Of a DNA stretch of 64,000 nucleotides, positions 56,256 to 64,000 are shown piece by piece. The position numbers were made by a program, and so were the translations under genes. Location of the stretch: NCBI GenBank assembly GCA_964451305.1, contig CAYVHV010000020.1:1-64000 (forward strand), in the 5' to 3' direction. The notes under the pieces were generated by a model. It was given only the letters and a program-made list of their open reading frames with translations, was not told the DNA's origin and ran no database searches. Every line of letters begins with the position of its first letter. The first letter of the stretch is position 1. This stretch comes from SHLQ01 sp964451305 (GTDB taxonomy: Bacteria > Actinomycetota > Acidimicrobiia > Acidimicrobiales > SHLQ01).

Positions 56256-57691
56256 GTCGACGTCCGTTCACTTCTCTTCGCGCGCTCTCTGCGATCGCAC
56301 TCGTGGTGGTGTCACTCATTCTGTCGGCAATTCCAGTTTCTGCACAGGATGCCGTTCTGGCGCAAGACGATTCGGAGATTGTGCCGACTCAACCCGACGG
56401 TCCAGCAGGGTTCGTGGACATCATCGAGGTCAACGGGTTGATCGATCCAATCATGGTCGACTTCATCTCTCGATCCCTGAGCGAGTCCGAAGCTGCCGGC
56501 GCGAACGGTGTCGTATTGCAGATGGAAAGTGCTGGCGCGGCAGTCGACGCAGAAGAGATCACCGCCCTCGCTTCGCAGATTGCAGACCTCGGCATTCCGG
56601 TGTCGGTATGGCTCGGCCAGGCTAACAACGGCCTTGCCCTCGGCGGCGCAGGGCAGTTGGTCCTCGCGTCGAGCCGGATCGGCATTGCACCGGGGAGTGA
56701 GTTCGGAGACTTTGGTGAATCGCTGCTCACGGGCACCGCCGCCGAAAGCCCGTTCGTCACGTTGTTCGAAGGTGGATTCTCCGGTGGCGTCTTTACATAC
56801 GACGACCTGATCGCTCTGTCGCTCGAGGATCCGAGCCTCGAAATTCAGGATGCCCCGCTCGTCCTGAACCATTTGCTCGAACTCGATCACTTCCAGTTCG
56901 AAGTCCTCAACGCTGGTGACGCACTTCCTGACGGCTCGATACTCCCCGAAGGTATCGACGCCACACGTATCCCGGTCACCCAAAGCCGCTTCGTCACGTT
57001 GCCACTGATCGATCAACAGTTCCATACCTTTGCGTCGCCGCCTGTCGCGTATTTGCTCTTCGTCATCGGCCTTGGGCTCTTGGTCTTCGAGTTGTTCACC
57101 GCAGGCGTCGGCGTTGCGGGCGTGCTCGGCGCTGGTTCGTTTCTCGCTGGTGGTTACGGTCTTGCGGTCTTGGACGCACGGTGGTGGGCGGTTGCGATGT
57201 TGGTCATTGCGTTTATTGGTTTTGCGATCGACGTGCAATCGGGAATCCAGGCTTTTTGGTCTGCAGTTGGTGTGGCGTTCCTCATCATTGGATCGCTCTT
57301 TCTCCTCGGCGAGCACAGCATTGGTTGGCTACCTCTGAGTGTCGGCATTATTGGAATGCTCGGCGCGATGCTCGGGGGCATGCCTGCGATGGTCCGTACG
57401 CGTTTCTCGACACCGACTATCGGTCGCGATTGGATGATCGGCGAGATTGGTGAGGTCACCCGAGATGTCGATCCCGATGGGGTGATCATGCTCCGTGGTG
57501 CACCATGGCGTGCCCGTACCAACCGGGCGACACCAATCGTTGTTGGTGATCAAGCTCGCGTCGTTGAAATCGATGGGCTACTGCTCGAGATCGAACCGCT
57601 CGAAGGTGGTGCGGCCGACTATCGGGAGCGTCGCCGTCAAGAGGATGAGCACGCGGCGCTCGATCGGGCCGAGGGAATTTACGACTCGTAG
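56231..57691 (+). CDS. NfeD-family membrane protein with a ClpP-like domain lacking the catalytic serine
   Basis: A 486-residue protein with a signal or anchor (residues 17-39), a ClpP/SppA-like extracytoplasmic domain, four transmembrane helices (about 255-355) and a C-terminal NfeD OB-fold (residues 400-460, MIGEIGEVTRDVDPDGVIML). The expected nucleophile region (S in GxxAASAG) reads NNGLALGGAGQL at 132-143, so the serine is missing while the fold seems kept. It probably works as a scaffold with stomatin-like proteins and not as a protease. Its start overlaps the divergent ArsA-like gene. Confidence 0.85.
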   Translation: MDTENHAARRRPFTSLRALSAIALVVVSLILSAIPVSAQDAVLAQDDSEIVPTQPDGPAGFVDIIEVNGLIDPIMVDFISRSLSESEAAGANGVVLQMESAGAAVDAEEITALASQIADLGIPVSVWLGQANNGLALGGAGQLVLASSRIGIAPGSEFGDFGESLLTGTAAESPFVTLFEGGFSGGVFTYDDLIALSLEDPSLEIQDAPLVLNHLLELDHFQFEVLNAGDALPDGSILPEGIDATRIPVTQSRFVTLPLIDQQFHTFASPPVAYLLFVIGLGLLVFELFTAGVGVAGVLGAGSFLAGGYGLAVLDARWWAVAMLVIAFIGFAIDVQSGIQAFWSAVGVAFLIIGSLFLLGEHSIGWLPLSVGIIGMLGAMLGGMPAMVRTRFSTPTIGRDWMIGEIGEVTRDVDPDGVIMLRGAPWRARTNRATPIVVGDQARVVEIDGLLLEIEPLEGGAADYRERRRQEDEHAALDRAEGIYDS

Positions 57692-57695
57692 AAGG

Positions 57696-57962
57696 CTAGA
57701 GGAGCGGGCGACGTTCTTTCTCGCTGAGTCCGCCCCACACGCCATGTGGTTCACGAATCGCAATCGAATAGTCGCGGCACTCCGATACGACAGGACATGC
57801 GAAACAGATGTCCTTCGCCTTTTGCTCGCGTGCGAGTTTCTCGCGCTTTCGTTCGGTTGTGGCCGGGGGAAAGAAGACCGAGCCCAATGGACCTCGGCAT
57901 GCGGCGCGTTCTTGCCAAAGTAGTCCCCCAACGACTTCTGCAGAATTGTCCTGAACCGCCAA
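57696..57962 (-). CDS. WhiB-family iron-sulfur transcriptional regulator
   Basis: An 88-residue Wbl protein. The four cluster cysteines are in AACRG, CFACPVVSEC, and the turn GVWGGLSEKER follows. These bind a 4Fe-4S cluster that senses oxygen, NO or redox state, and the protein usually partners the primary sigma factor. The start is TTG 57962 by family alignment, with a purine-rich stretch upstream. It is convergent with nfeD, 4 nt away. The 171-nt spacer between WhiB and selB contains no recognisable gene. Confidence 0.95.
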   Translation of the reverse strand: MAVQDNSAEVVGGLLWQERAACRGPLGSVFFPPATTERKREKLAREQKAKDICFACPVVSECRDYSIAIREPHGVWGGLSEKERRPLL

Positions 57963-58133
57963 CCTTATTCCCCCCCTGAGTAGTGGTTCTACCGTCGCCG
58001 ATCGCTCGGCTCGTCTACCTAGTGCCTTCCCTGTTGCCTTTGCAGGCCGCCCTTGGACACGATGTCCGAAGTAGTGTGACTTCGAACTTAGGCGCGCGTT
58101 GAGACCGAATACAAGGGGGAGCCGAAGATCCCT

Positions 58134-59852
58134 CTATCTCGTTGGGAGTCGAGGTCCGGCAATTCGCAGGTTCTCACGGCGACGCGTGACACCGCTCGCA
58201 TCCAGACGGCTGATGAGGGGCATGGCGTGTTTGCGAGTGTTTCCCATGGCTTGGCGCACTTCGGAAACGGTGACGCCCTCGGGTTGCGCGTGCAATAAGT
58301 CGGCGAGCAGGTTGGCCGCATCATCGATTACTTGGGGTGCAAAGTAGATACCGTCTTCGACGATCACTTCGCCTCGTCGGACGAGCTCTCGTAGCTCGGC
58401 CTTGTCGATGCCATCAGGATCGGGTGGAGCGAAGCCTCCGTCGAGCAATGCCCGAACGAACGGGTGAGCGAGCAGGGGATCGATCGCCTCGGCTTGTTTG
58501 GCCCGCCCTCCGGAAACGACGACATCGGTCAACAGCGACAGTGTTGCTTTCTGTTGGTCGGACAGCGTGGCGGTCTCGAGGCCGAGGCCACCGGCCTCTT
58601 CGACCTTCGTCCTCACCTCGTCGATCGCCAGTTGAAGTGCTGGCGGGTCGACGACCCATGTGCCGACATCGGGTTCTCGCTTCTCGCCGGTGAGAAGATG
58701 TAACTCCTCGGCGTCGACCCAGCCGCGTTCGGCAATGACACGATCGACCGAGCGGTCGGGGTTAGCGATCGATGCTTTCGTCTGCGGATCGACATCGAGA
58801 ATCTCGCCGCCGCCGATGGTTTCGGCGCGCCCCGATTCTCGCAGTACGAACCGGTCGCCGGGAAGCAGTGGGAGAGGGTGCGGGAGGTAGATGCGGACAT
58901 TTCCCGTCTCGCCCGGAGAGATGGCGTCCCCGAGAATCCGGATTCGAACGGCGTGTTCACCCGCGCCCAAGTAGAGGAGGTGGGCGCCTCGGCGAGAGAC
59001 ATCGTGATCGAGTGAGGCGAGGACATTCAGCTGGCCGTCAAAGACCGTCGTCTCGTGCCATTGGCCTGGTCGGACGAGCACATCGCCACGGCTCACCTGG
59101 TCGTGGCTGACCCCCGTGAGGTTGATCGCGGTTCGGTTGCCGGGTCCAACCTTGGTGCGTTCGGCGTGAAGGCTCTGCAGGCCGCGAAGTCGTACCGTGG
59201 TTCGCTGGGGGAGCACGATCATCTCGTCGTCGATTCGCACCCGGCCACCGGTGAGCGTGCCCGTCACCACGGTGCCTGACCCCTTCGCTGAGAATGCTCG
59301 ATCGATCCACAGGCGCGGCGTGCCGCGGTCGATTGCGCCAGGGGCACGAACGAGCATCTCGTCGAGTGCAACCTTTAGGTCGTCGATGCCGATGCCGTCG
59401 ATCGAATCGACGGGAACGATCGCAGCTCCTTCGAGAAACGTCCCCTCGACCCGCTCTTCGACTTCGAGAATGGCGAGCTCGACCAGCTCCTCATCTGCCA
59501 GACCGATCTTGGTCAGCGCGATGATGCCGTGCTGCACGCCGAGCAGATCGAGGATCCGGAGATGTTCTTCGGTTTGGGGCTTCCAACCCTCGTTTGCATC
59601 GACGATAAAGAGGCACGCATCGACGGCGCCAACGCCAGCGAGCATGTTCTTGAGGAACCGAATATGGCCGGGAACATCGATGAGTGACAGGACTTTGCCG
59701 CTCGGCAGTTTGGCCGACGCAAACCCGAGATCGATCGTGAGGCCGCGTTCCTTTTCTTCGGCGAAGCGGTCGGGATCGATCCCGGTGAGAACGCGCACCA
59801 GGGTGGATTTCCCGTGATCGACATGTCCGGCGGTGGAGATGACATGACTCAT
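58134..59852 (-). CDS. selB: Selenocysteine-specific elongation factor SelB
   Basis: A 572-residue GTPase. The N-terminus AGHVDHGKST (8-17) is the G1 motif, with RGLTIDLGFA, DVPGH and TKIGL completing the G motifs. The EF-Tu-like barrel domains follow (AFSAKGSGTVVTGTL). The C-terminal winged helices end with VSEVRQAMGNTRKHAMPLIS and RLDASGVTRR, the SECIS-binding WHD4. It delivers Sec-tRNA to UGA codons followed by a SECIS hairpin, including the three selenoprotein genes at 6-10.6 kb. It overlaps selA by 4 nt (ATGA). Confidence 0.97.
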   Translation of the reverse strand: MSHVISTAGHVDHGKSTLVRVLTGIDPDRFAEEKERGLTIDLGFASAKLPSGKVLSLIDVPGHIRFLKNMLAGVGAVDACLFIVDANEGWKPQTEEHLRILDLLGVQHGIIALTKIGLADEELVELAILEVEERVEGTFLEGAAIVPVDSIDGIGIDDLKVALDEMLVRAPGAIDRGTPRLWIDRAFSAKGSGTVVTGTLTGGRVRIDDEMIVLPQRTTVRLRGLQSLHAERTKVGPGNRTAINLTGVSHDQVSRGDVLVRPGQWHETTVFDGQLNVLASLDHDVSRRGAHLLYLGAGEHAVRIRILGDAISPGETGNVRIYLPHPLPLLPGDRFVLRESGRAETIGGGEILDVDPQTKASIANPDRSVDRVIAERGWVDAEELHLLTGEKREPDVGTWVVDPPALQLAIDEVRTKVEEAGGLGLETATLSDQQKATLSLLTDVVVSGGRAKQAEAIDPLLAHPFVRALLDGGFAPPDPDGIDKAELRELVRRGEVIVEDGIYFAPQVIDDAANLLADLLHAQPEGVTVSEVRQAMGNTRKHAMPLISRLDASGVTRRRENLRIAGPRLPTR

Positions 59853-61144
59853 GTGGCGGGGATCGCTTCTCGGAGTGCAGCAATGATGCGTTCATCGTCG
59901 GCATCGTCGACCGTCCGCAAATCGAGGATGGTCGAGTCCTCGGCGACCCTGGCCATGATGGCGACCGGTGACGAGCGAAGCGCAGCTCGATGGTCACCGG
60001 AAAGCGAGATTCCCATGGACGGAATCTCGACGGTCGGGAGGGTCCCTCCGCCAGGTACAGACATGGTTTCGACGACCGAGCCGGCGCCGACCGCCGCCAC
60101 GATGGAGGTTGCTCGTGCTTCGAGTTGCTCGGGGGTGGCCATCGCCATCTTCCAGAACGGGATCGCTTCCCAATCTCGGCGCATGTAGGTCAACGCCAGA
60201 TCTTGAAGCGCTCCGAGAACGAGGCCGCCGGGTCGGAGTGCCCGGGCGAGTGGGTGGCGCGCACAGCGAGCGACCAATTCGGCGTCACCGGCAATGATTC
60301 CCGCTTGAGGTCCGCCCAATAGCTTGTCTCCGGAGAAGGCAACGAGCGCCGCACCATCGGCGAGTGTTTGTTTTGCTGCGGGTTCGTCGCTCAGCCAGCT
60401 CGGTGGTCCCGATGGCAACCATGGACATGCAGCGTCGAGTAGCCCGGATCCAATGTCGCTTGCGAGTGGCACGCCGAGATCGCTGAGCGCTCGGGTCGAC
60501 GGCATTTCGGTGAACCCCATGATCTTGAAGTTCGATTGGTGGATCTGCATCACCAACGCAATATCTGACTCCGGGTCGTCGATCCGCTGGCGATAGTCCG
60601 CGGCTCGTGTTCGGTTGGTCGTGCCGACTTCGACGAGCGTTGCCCCGCTTTGTTCCATGACGTCGGGGACTCGGAAGCCTCCGCCGATTTCAACGAGCTC
60701 GCCACGCGAGACAGCGACGCCACGCCCCGGAGCGAGCGCGGCCAAGATCAACATGACCGCGGACGCACAATTGTTGACAACGATGGCCGATTCGGCGCCG
60801 CAAAGGTTCGCGATCAGTTGGGGAGCTTGCGCTTGACGAGACCCGCGTTCTCCAGACGCAAGATCGAGTTCGAGGTTACGAAACCCCGCGTCTTGGGACA
60901 CACCGTTTGGGGCGCGTCCAAGGTTTGTGTGGAGCATCGTTCCCGTCGCGTTGATGACCCGTTGCAGCATCAGCTGTTCGATTCGCATCGCGTTCGTGCG
61001 AGCAGCGTCCGGGTCTCCCGCCGCAATGGCGTCGCGTGCAGCGGCCACGAGCAGCGGATGCGGAAGGCCAGTGTCCGCAATGGACCGAGCCAGAGCATCT
61101 ACCGATGGAGGGCGGTCGCTTGGAGAAGTTGGCGTGGTGCTCAC
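59849..61144 (-). CDS. selA: L-seryl-tRNA(Sec) selenium transferase SelA
   Basis: A 431-residue PLP enzyme. Markers are INATGTMLHTNLGRAPN, VNNCASAVML, VSRGELVEIGGGFRVPDVM and EVGTTNRTRAADY. The PLP lysine is Lys274 in FSGDKLLGGPQAG. It converts Ser-tRNA(Sec) to Sec-tRNA(Sec) with selenophosphate from SelD. Slightly shorter than E. coli SelA (463). The GTG start is supported by a TAGAGT box 6 nt upstream. First gene of the selA-selB operon. Confidence 0.97.
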   Translation of the reverse strand: MSTTPTSPSDRPPSVDALARSIADTGLPHPLLVAAARDAIAAGDPDAARTNAMRIEQLMLQRVINATGTMLHTNLGRAPNGVSQDAGFRNLELDLASGERGSRQAQAPQLIANLCGAESAIVVNNCASAVMLILAALAPGRGVAVSRGELVEIGGGFRVPDVMEQSGATLVEVGTTNRTRAADYRQRIDDPESDIALVMQIHQSNFKIMGFTEMPSTRALSDLGVPLASDIGSGLLDAACPWLPSGPPSWLSDEPAAKQTLADGAALVAFSGDKLLGGPQAGIIAGDAELVARCARHPLARALRPGGLVLGALQDLALTYMRRDWEAIPFWKMAMATPEQLEARATSIVAAVGAGSVVETMSVPGGGTLPTVEIPSMGISLSGDHRAALRSSPVAIMARVAEDSTILDLRTVDDADDERIIAALREAIPAT

Positions 61145-61150
61145 CCTCTC

Positions 61151-61156
61151 ACTCTA
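61151..61156 (-). promoter_or_regulatory. Leaderless-type -10 box (TAGAGT) for selA-selB
   Basis: Minus-strand TANNNT hexamer ending 6 nt before the GTG at 61144. Confidence 0.5.
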
Positions 61157-61211
61157 GCTCGCAAGAAATTGGCCTTATCTGAGCGAGTACTCCTGCCGAT
61201 GGGCACAGAGC

Positions 61212-62546
61212 ATGGCACAGGACACAGATTGGATAGAACGCCTCGACTCTGTTCGTGAGGACAGCCTCGGGGGCGTTGTGGTCGATGATGGCTTCGGCGT
61301 CCGCGCCATCTCAGATGGTGTTCTTCGCCGCACTGGAATGTCCCGTAATGTGGCTCTCGAAAAGAGCATCCTCGACTTTTTCCACCCCTCCGATATTGGA
61401 CCGGCCGCCGCTGTTATCCGTCAGGCGGCTCCTGGAGAGGTCTCCATTGCCCCGGGTGTCTATCGGGTCGTGGCTAGTTCTGGGACGTGGGATATCTACG
61501 AGCTTTCGATCATCCATCTCGGTAAGGAACACGAGAACGCTGTGGTCCTCGAATTTTCGATCGCTGGAGATAGCGCTCGCTCGCAATCGTTGATCGACGA
61601 GATGGTCGAGCTCACGAAGCTTCTCGTCGAACCGGTTTCGCTGCGGGACAGTCTTCGTGACATCTCTGACTTTGCCGAGCGTAACGTCGACCGCCTCTGC
61701 CTCGCGATCACGATCTTCTCCGAAGACGGGAGCGCTGCCACCTTTTGCCAGCGTGATCTCGATGAGGCGACGACAGAGATGAATGCCGCAGCTCATCCGT
61801 TGTCACTGCCGCAGCATGTTGTCGAAGCATTCAGCATGACCAAGATCAGCACGTGGCGTTCCAACTCCGAAGTTGGGACGATCATGCCGGACCGGCCCGA
61901 TCGGGTGACGATGGTCTTGGTAGATTTCGACGACAACATTCTGGGTTACGTCGACGCATTCCGATCCTCGAAGGCGCCACCGCGGGAAGACGAATGGCGT
62001 GTCTATCGACTCGTCTTACAGATGTTTCGGGCGGTCATGCTCAACGCACAGCTCGATGCCCGGCTCGACTTTCTTGGACTGAACGATCCGCTCACCGGCG
62101 TGAACAACCGCCATCAGTTACTCGCGCTCATGAACACCGCCGAGATCGTTGGGTCCGGAGTGTTGGTCATCAACCTCGATGGGTTTGCGTGGGTGAACCG
62201 TTCGATGGGCTTTGCAGCAGGCGATACCGTCTTGCGATCGGTCGCAGCGAGCCTTCTCGCGTTCGTGCCGCCGACGGCGGTGACCGCCAGATTGTCCGGG
62301 GACGAGTTCCTCGTCTGGTTGCCGATGATTGATTCGGACGCGGAGTTGTTTCGCACCGCCGAAAAGATGCGCACAGCTATCTCGGTTCCGCTCGACAATG
62401 CAGACCGTCGAGGACGTACCCGATGCTCGATCGGCTCGGCCCGTGCCCTCGCGAATGAGAGTGCAGATGCGGTCATCCATCGAGCTGTCGAAGCGATGAG
62501 ACTGTCGAAGACAGAGGGCGGCGATCGCGTCACTCACGCTGAGTAA
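61212..62546 (+). CDS. Diguanylate cyclase (PAS-like sensor plus GGDEF)
   Basis: A 444-residue soluble protein. An N-terminal PAS-like region (about 20-115) is followed by a GAF-like region (about 130-270). The GGDEF domain has LGLNDPLTGVNNRHQLL, VINLDGFAWVNRSMGFAAGD and the signature LSGDEFLVW. SGDEF is an accepted active variant, so synthesis of c-di-GMP is likely. No RxxD inhibitory site is evident directly upstream. It is divergent from selA with 67 nt between starts. It would oppose the EAL phosphodiesterase at 48-51 kb. Confidence 0.88.
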   Translation: MAQDTDWIERLDSVREDSLGGVVVDDGFGVRAISDGVLRRTGMSRNVALEKSILDFFHPSDIGPAAAVIRQAAPGEVSIAPGVYRVVASSGTWDIYELSIIHLGKEHENAVVLEFSIAGDSARSQSLIDEMVELTKLLVEPVSLRDSLRDISDFAERNVDRLCLAITIFSEDGSAATFCQRDLDEATTEMNAAAHPLSLPQHVVEAFSMTKISTWRSNSEVGTIMPDRPDRVTMVLVDFDDNILGYVDAFRSSKAPPREDEWRVYRLVLQMFRAVMLNAQLDARLDFLGLNDPLTGVNNRHQLLALMNTAEIVGSGVLVINLDGFAWVNRSMGFAAGDTVLRSVAASLLAFVPPTAVTARLSGDEFLVWLPMIDSDAELFRTAEKMRTAISVPLDNADRRGRTRCSIGSARALANESADAVIHRAVEAMRLSKTEGGDRVTHAE

Positions 62547-62659
62547 CCAACCCCTTTTTCTTTGTGTTTTTCAGAGATGGGTAAGGTTTTGTGGGGGAAG
62601 TTAAGATTCTGATCCCGTCTCGCGTCCGACCTATTTCGTCGGTGTAACGTCGCATCGAG

Positions 62660-64000
62660 ATGCGGACAGGGTGGGTATTTTTAATCGTCATGGCGGTGTT
62701 GGCGGCGGGCTGTGCTCCAGCCCCGCAACCGCTCGAACGATCCTCGAGGCTCGTCGGTGAGGGTTCGCTCATTCCCGAGATCGCTCCGACTCCTCGCGTC
62801 GCCTCGGCGACTCAGGTTCGTGAGGTGCCGATGAATGCGGCGGCACCGGTCAACGAGGCATTGGGCAGGGGCATCAACTTCGGTAACTCGCTCGAAGCCC
62901 CCCGCGAAGGCGATTGGGGAGCGGGCCTTGACGCGGAGTACTTCCGCATCGTCGCCGACGCTGGTTTTGATCACATCCGGCTTCCCGTTAGCTGGGCGGA
63001 GTACGCCGACACCGAGGCGCCATTCACGATCCCGACGGGGGTCGACCCGGCAATTGTTGACCAGCCCTACTCCAACATCTGGGAGCGGGTCGACTGGGCG
63101 GTCGATCAAGCTGAGGCGAACGACCTCATGATCATCGTCAACATGCATCACTATGACGAAGCGCAGGAGGATCCCCTCGCGCATTGGGATCGGATCGTCG
63201 GAATGTGGGAACAGATCGCCCCGCACTATGCCGACGCCGGCGACCATGTCGTCTTCGAGTTGTTTAACGAACCGTATGCAGCCTTTTATGACGATCCGCA
63301 GCTGTGGAACGAGCTCCTCGCCGAACTGCTCGCGGTGGTTCGTGAATCCAATCCGACTCGACCGGTCTTGATCGGTCCGGCCGGGTTTAACCGGATCGAC
63401 TTCCTCGACGACCTCGTCCTTCCCGAAGATGATCATCTGATCGCAACGGTGCATCTCTACGAGCCGCTGAACTTCACGCACCAGGGCGCGGACTGGCTCG
63501 AGGACATTCCTCACATCGGCGTGCCATGGGCGACCGACACGTTCGGTTGGAACGAAGGCTTGTACGACCGTTCATGGGACAGTCGTGTCATAACCGAGGA
63601 TGACCAACTTCGGGTCGACTTCGACCGTCAGTGGGCTGGTTTCAGTGTGGACTACGTCGAACCGGCACGGCCGATCGAAGTTCGCTTCGAGGTCGAAGGC
63701 GCAGGAAACTTACGTATTGGTTGTCGAGCTGGCGAGGAAGACGAACTCAATCAAGCCCGAATCGTGAGTACCGAGGTTGCGCAAGAATTCACCATCGACC
63801 TGTCGGGCTGTTCTGACCGGGCGAGCGGAATCAGCGTCATGAACGAGGCCGAGGACTTTGGTCCTGTCCGCTTCACCGACTTCGAGTTCTGTACCGAGGC
63901 GTGGGGATGTCAGAACATCGTGACCGACGCGGAGACGTCTCTGCGGCGTTGGGTGGAGCGCGCAAGCGAATGGAGCCGTCGCCATGGCGTGCCACTGCAT
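62660..64000 (+). CDS. GH5 cellulase-like lipoprotein, 3' partial, with an inserted domain
   Basis: The frame from ATG 62660 is open to the window edge (447 codons). A lipoprotein signal ends at Cys18 (VLAAGC). The GH5 barrel has GRGINFGNSLEAP, FDHIRLPVSW, VNMHHYDE, the acid/base Glu204 in ELFNEP, and VHLYEPLNFTHQGADW. The nucleophile Glu is beyond the edge. Between about 315 and 420 the barrel is interrupted by a segment rich in beta strands (PIEVRFEVEGAGNLRIGC, then FTDFEFC), after which barrel-like sequence resumes (ASEWSRRHGVPLH). It probably cleaves beta-1,4-glucans or mannans outside the cell. Confidence 0.85.
   Translation, partial: MRTGWVFLIVMAVLAAGCAPAPQPLERSSRLVGEGSLIPEIAPTPRVASATQVREVPMNAAAPVNEALGRGINFGNSLEAPREGDWGAGLDAEYFRIVADAGFDHIRLPVSWAEYADTEAPFTIPTGVDPAIVDQPYSNIWERVDWAVDQAEANDLMIIVNMHHYDEAQEDPLAHWDRIVGMWEQIAPHYADAGDHVVFELFNEPYAAFYDDPQLWNELLAELLAVVRESNPTRPVLIGPAGFNRIDFLDDLVLPEDDHLIATVHLYEPLNFTHQGADWLEDIPHIGVPWATDTFGWNEGLYDRSWDSRVITEDDQLRVDFDRQWAGFSVDYVEPARPIEVRFEVEGAGNLRIGCRAGEEDELNQARIVSTEVAQEFTIDLSGCSDRASGISVMNEAEDFGPVRFTDFEFCTEAWGCQNIVTDAETSLRRWVERASEWSRRHGVPLH

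Noticed and set aside
57963..58133. Possible small gene or tRNA between whiB and selB
   Set aside because: No open frame with a start and ribosome binding site and no cloverleaf was visible in the spacer.

Overview
The window is a chromosomal segment that reads like a marine, Ilumatobacter-type actinobacterium (Acidimicrobiia). The signs are high GC, a WhiB regulator, an F420-type luciferase-like oxidoreductase, a fused pair of ArsA/Get3-like ATPases, an Rv0338c-type iron-sulfur reductase, and many genes with a TANNNT box 6-7 nt before the start codon (leaderless-type promoters). The taxon is inferred from gene content. There are no rRNA genes and I saw no tRNA, phage, insertion sequence or CRISPR array. 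No intergenic gap exceeds about 250 nt.

The most notable content is selenocysteine (Sec) biology. Three genes contain an in-frame TGA at the exact catalytic Cys/Sec position of their family, each followed by a short hairpin at SECIS distance: an Rv2466c/DsbA-like oxidoreductase with UPWC (5795-6412, minus), a UGSC-family protein with CUGSC (6436-8178, plus), and a glutathione peroxidase with SKUG (10154-10636, plus). Read conventionally, all three look like truncated or split ORFs. The same window encodes SelD fused to a flavin oxidoreductase (16181-18388) and an overlapping selA-selB operon (58134-61144). I did not find the tRNA-Sec gene.

Layout: 1-1.3 kb, end of a BKACE enzyme and carnitine 3-dehydrogenase. 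1.3-2.4 kb, DUF2975 membrane protein plus an HTH regulator carrying an L7/L12-like tail, under a palindromic operator. 2.4-5.7 kb, tandemly amplified lipoprotein alpha/beta hydrolases (four catalytic domains in three genes). 5.8-10.6 kb, selenoproteins with a PLP decarboxylase and a dienelactone hydrolase. 10.7-19.8 kb, VOC, MFS, metallo-beta-lactamase fold, Lrp/alanine dehydrogenase pair, phosphotransferase, SelD and a large unknown. 19.9-34.6 kb, MscS channel, two FHA proteins, racemase, CDP-alcohol transferase, a CGNR regulator divergent from a PNPOx operon, LLM oxidoreductase, hydrolase-Nudix pair, Ldh-type dehydrogenase, PhnZ-like HD protein and a TPP-riboswitch-controlled thiamine transporter. 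34.8-38.1 kb, glycogen synthesis (glgA, glgC). 38-48 kb, PhoD phosphatase, DUF805, CcdA/TlpA pair, dCTP deaminase, MFS and the large FeS reductase. 46.8-57.7 kb, a c-di-GMP phosphodiesterase coupled to a solute-binding lipoprotein, a twin-His-less Amt homologue, receiver and STAS proteins, ArsA-like ATPase and NfeD. 57.7-64 kb, WhiB, selB/selA, a diguanylate cyclase and the start of a GH5 cellulase-like lipoprotein.

A family of imperfect palindromes centred on GGGTCWGACCC sits only between convergent genes and probably acts as bidirectional terminators or another 3'-end element.
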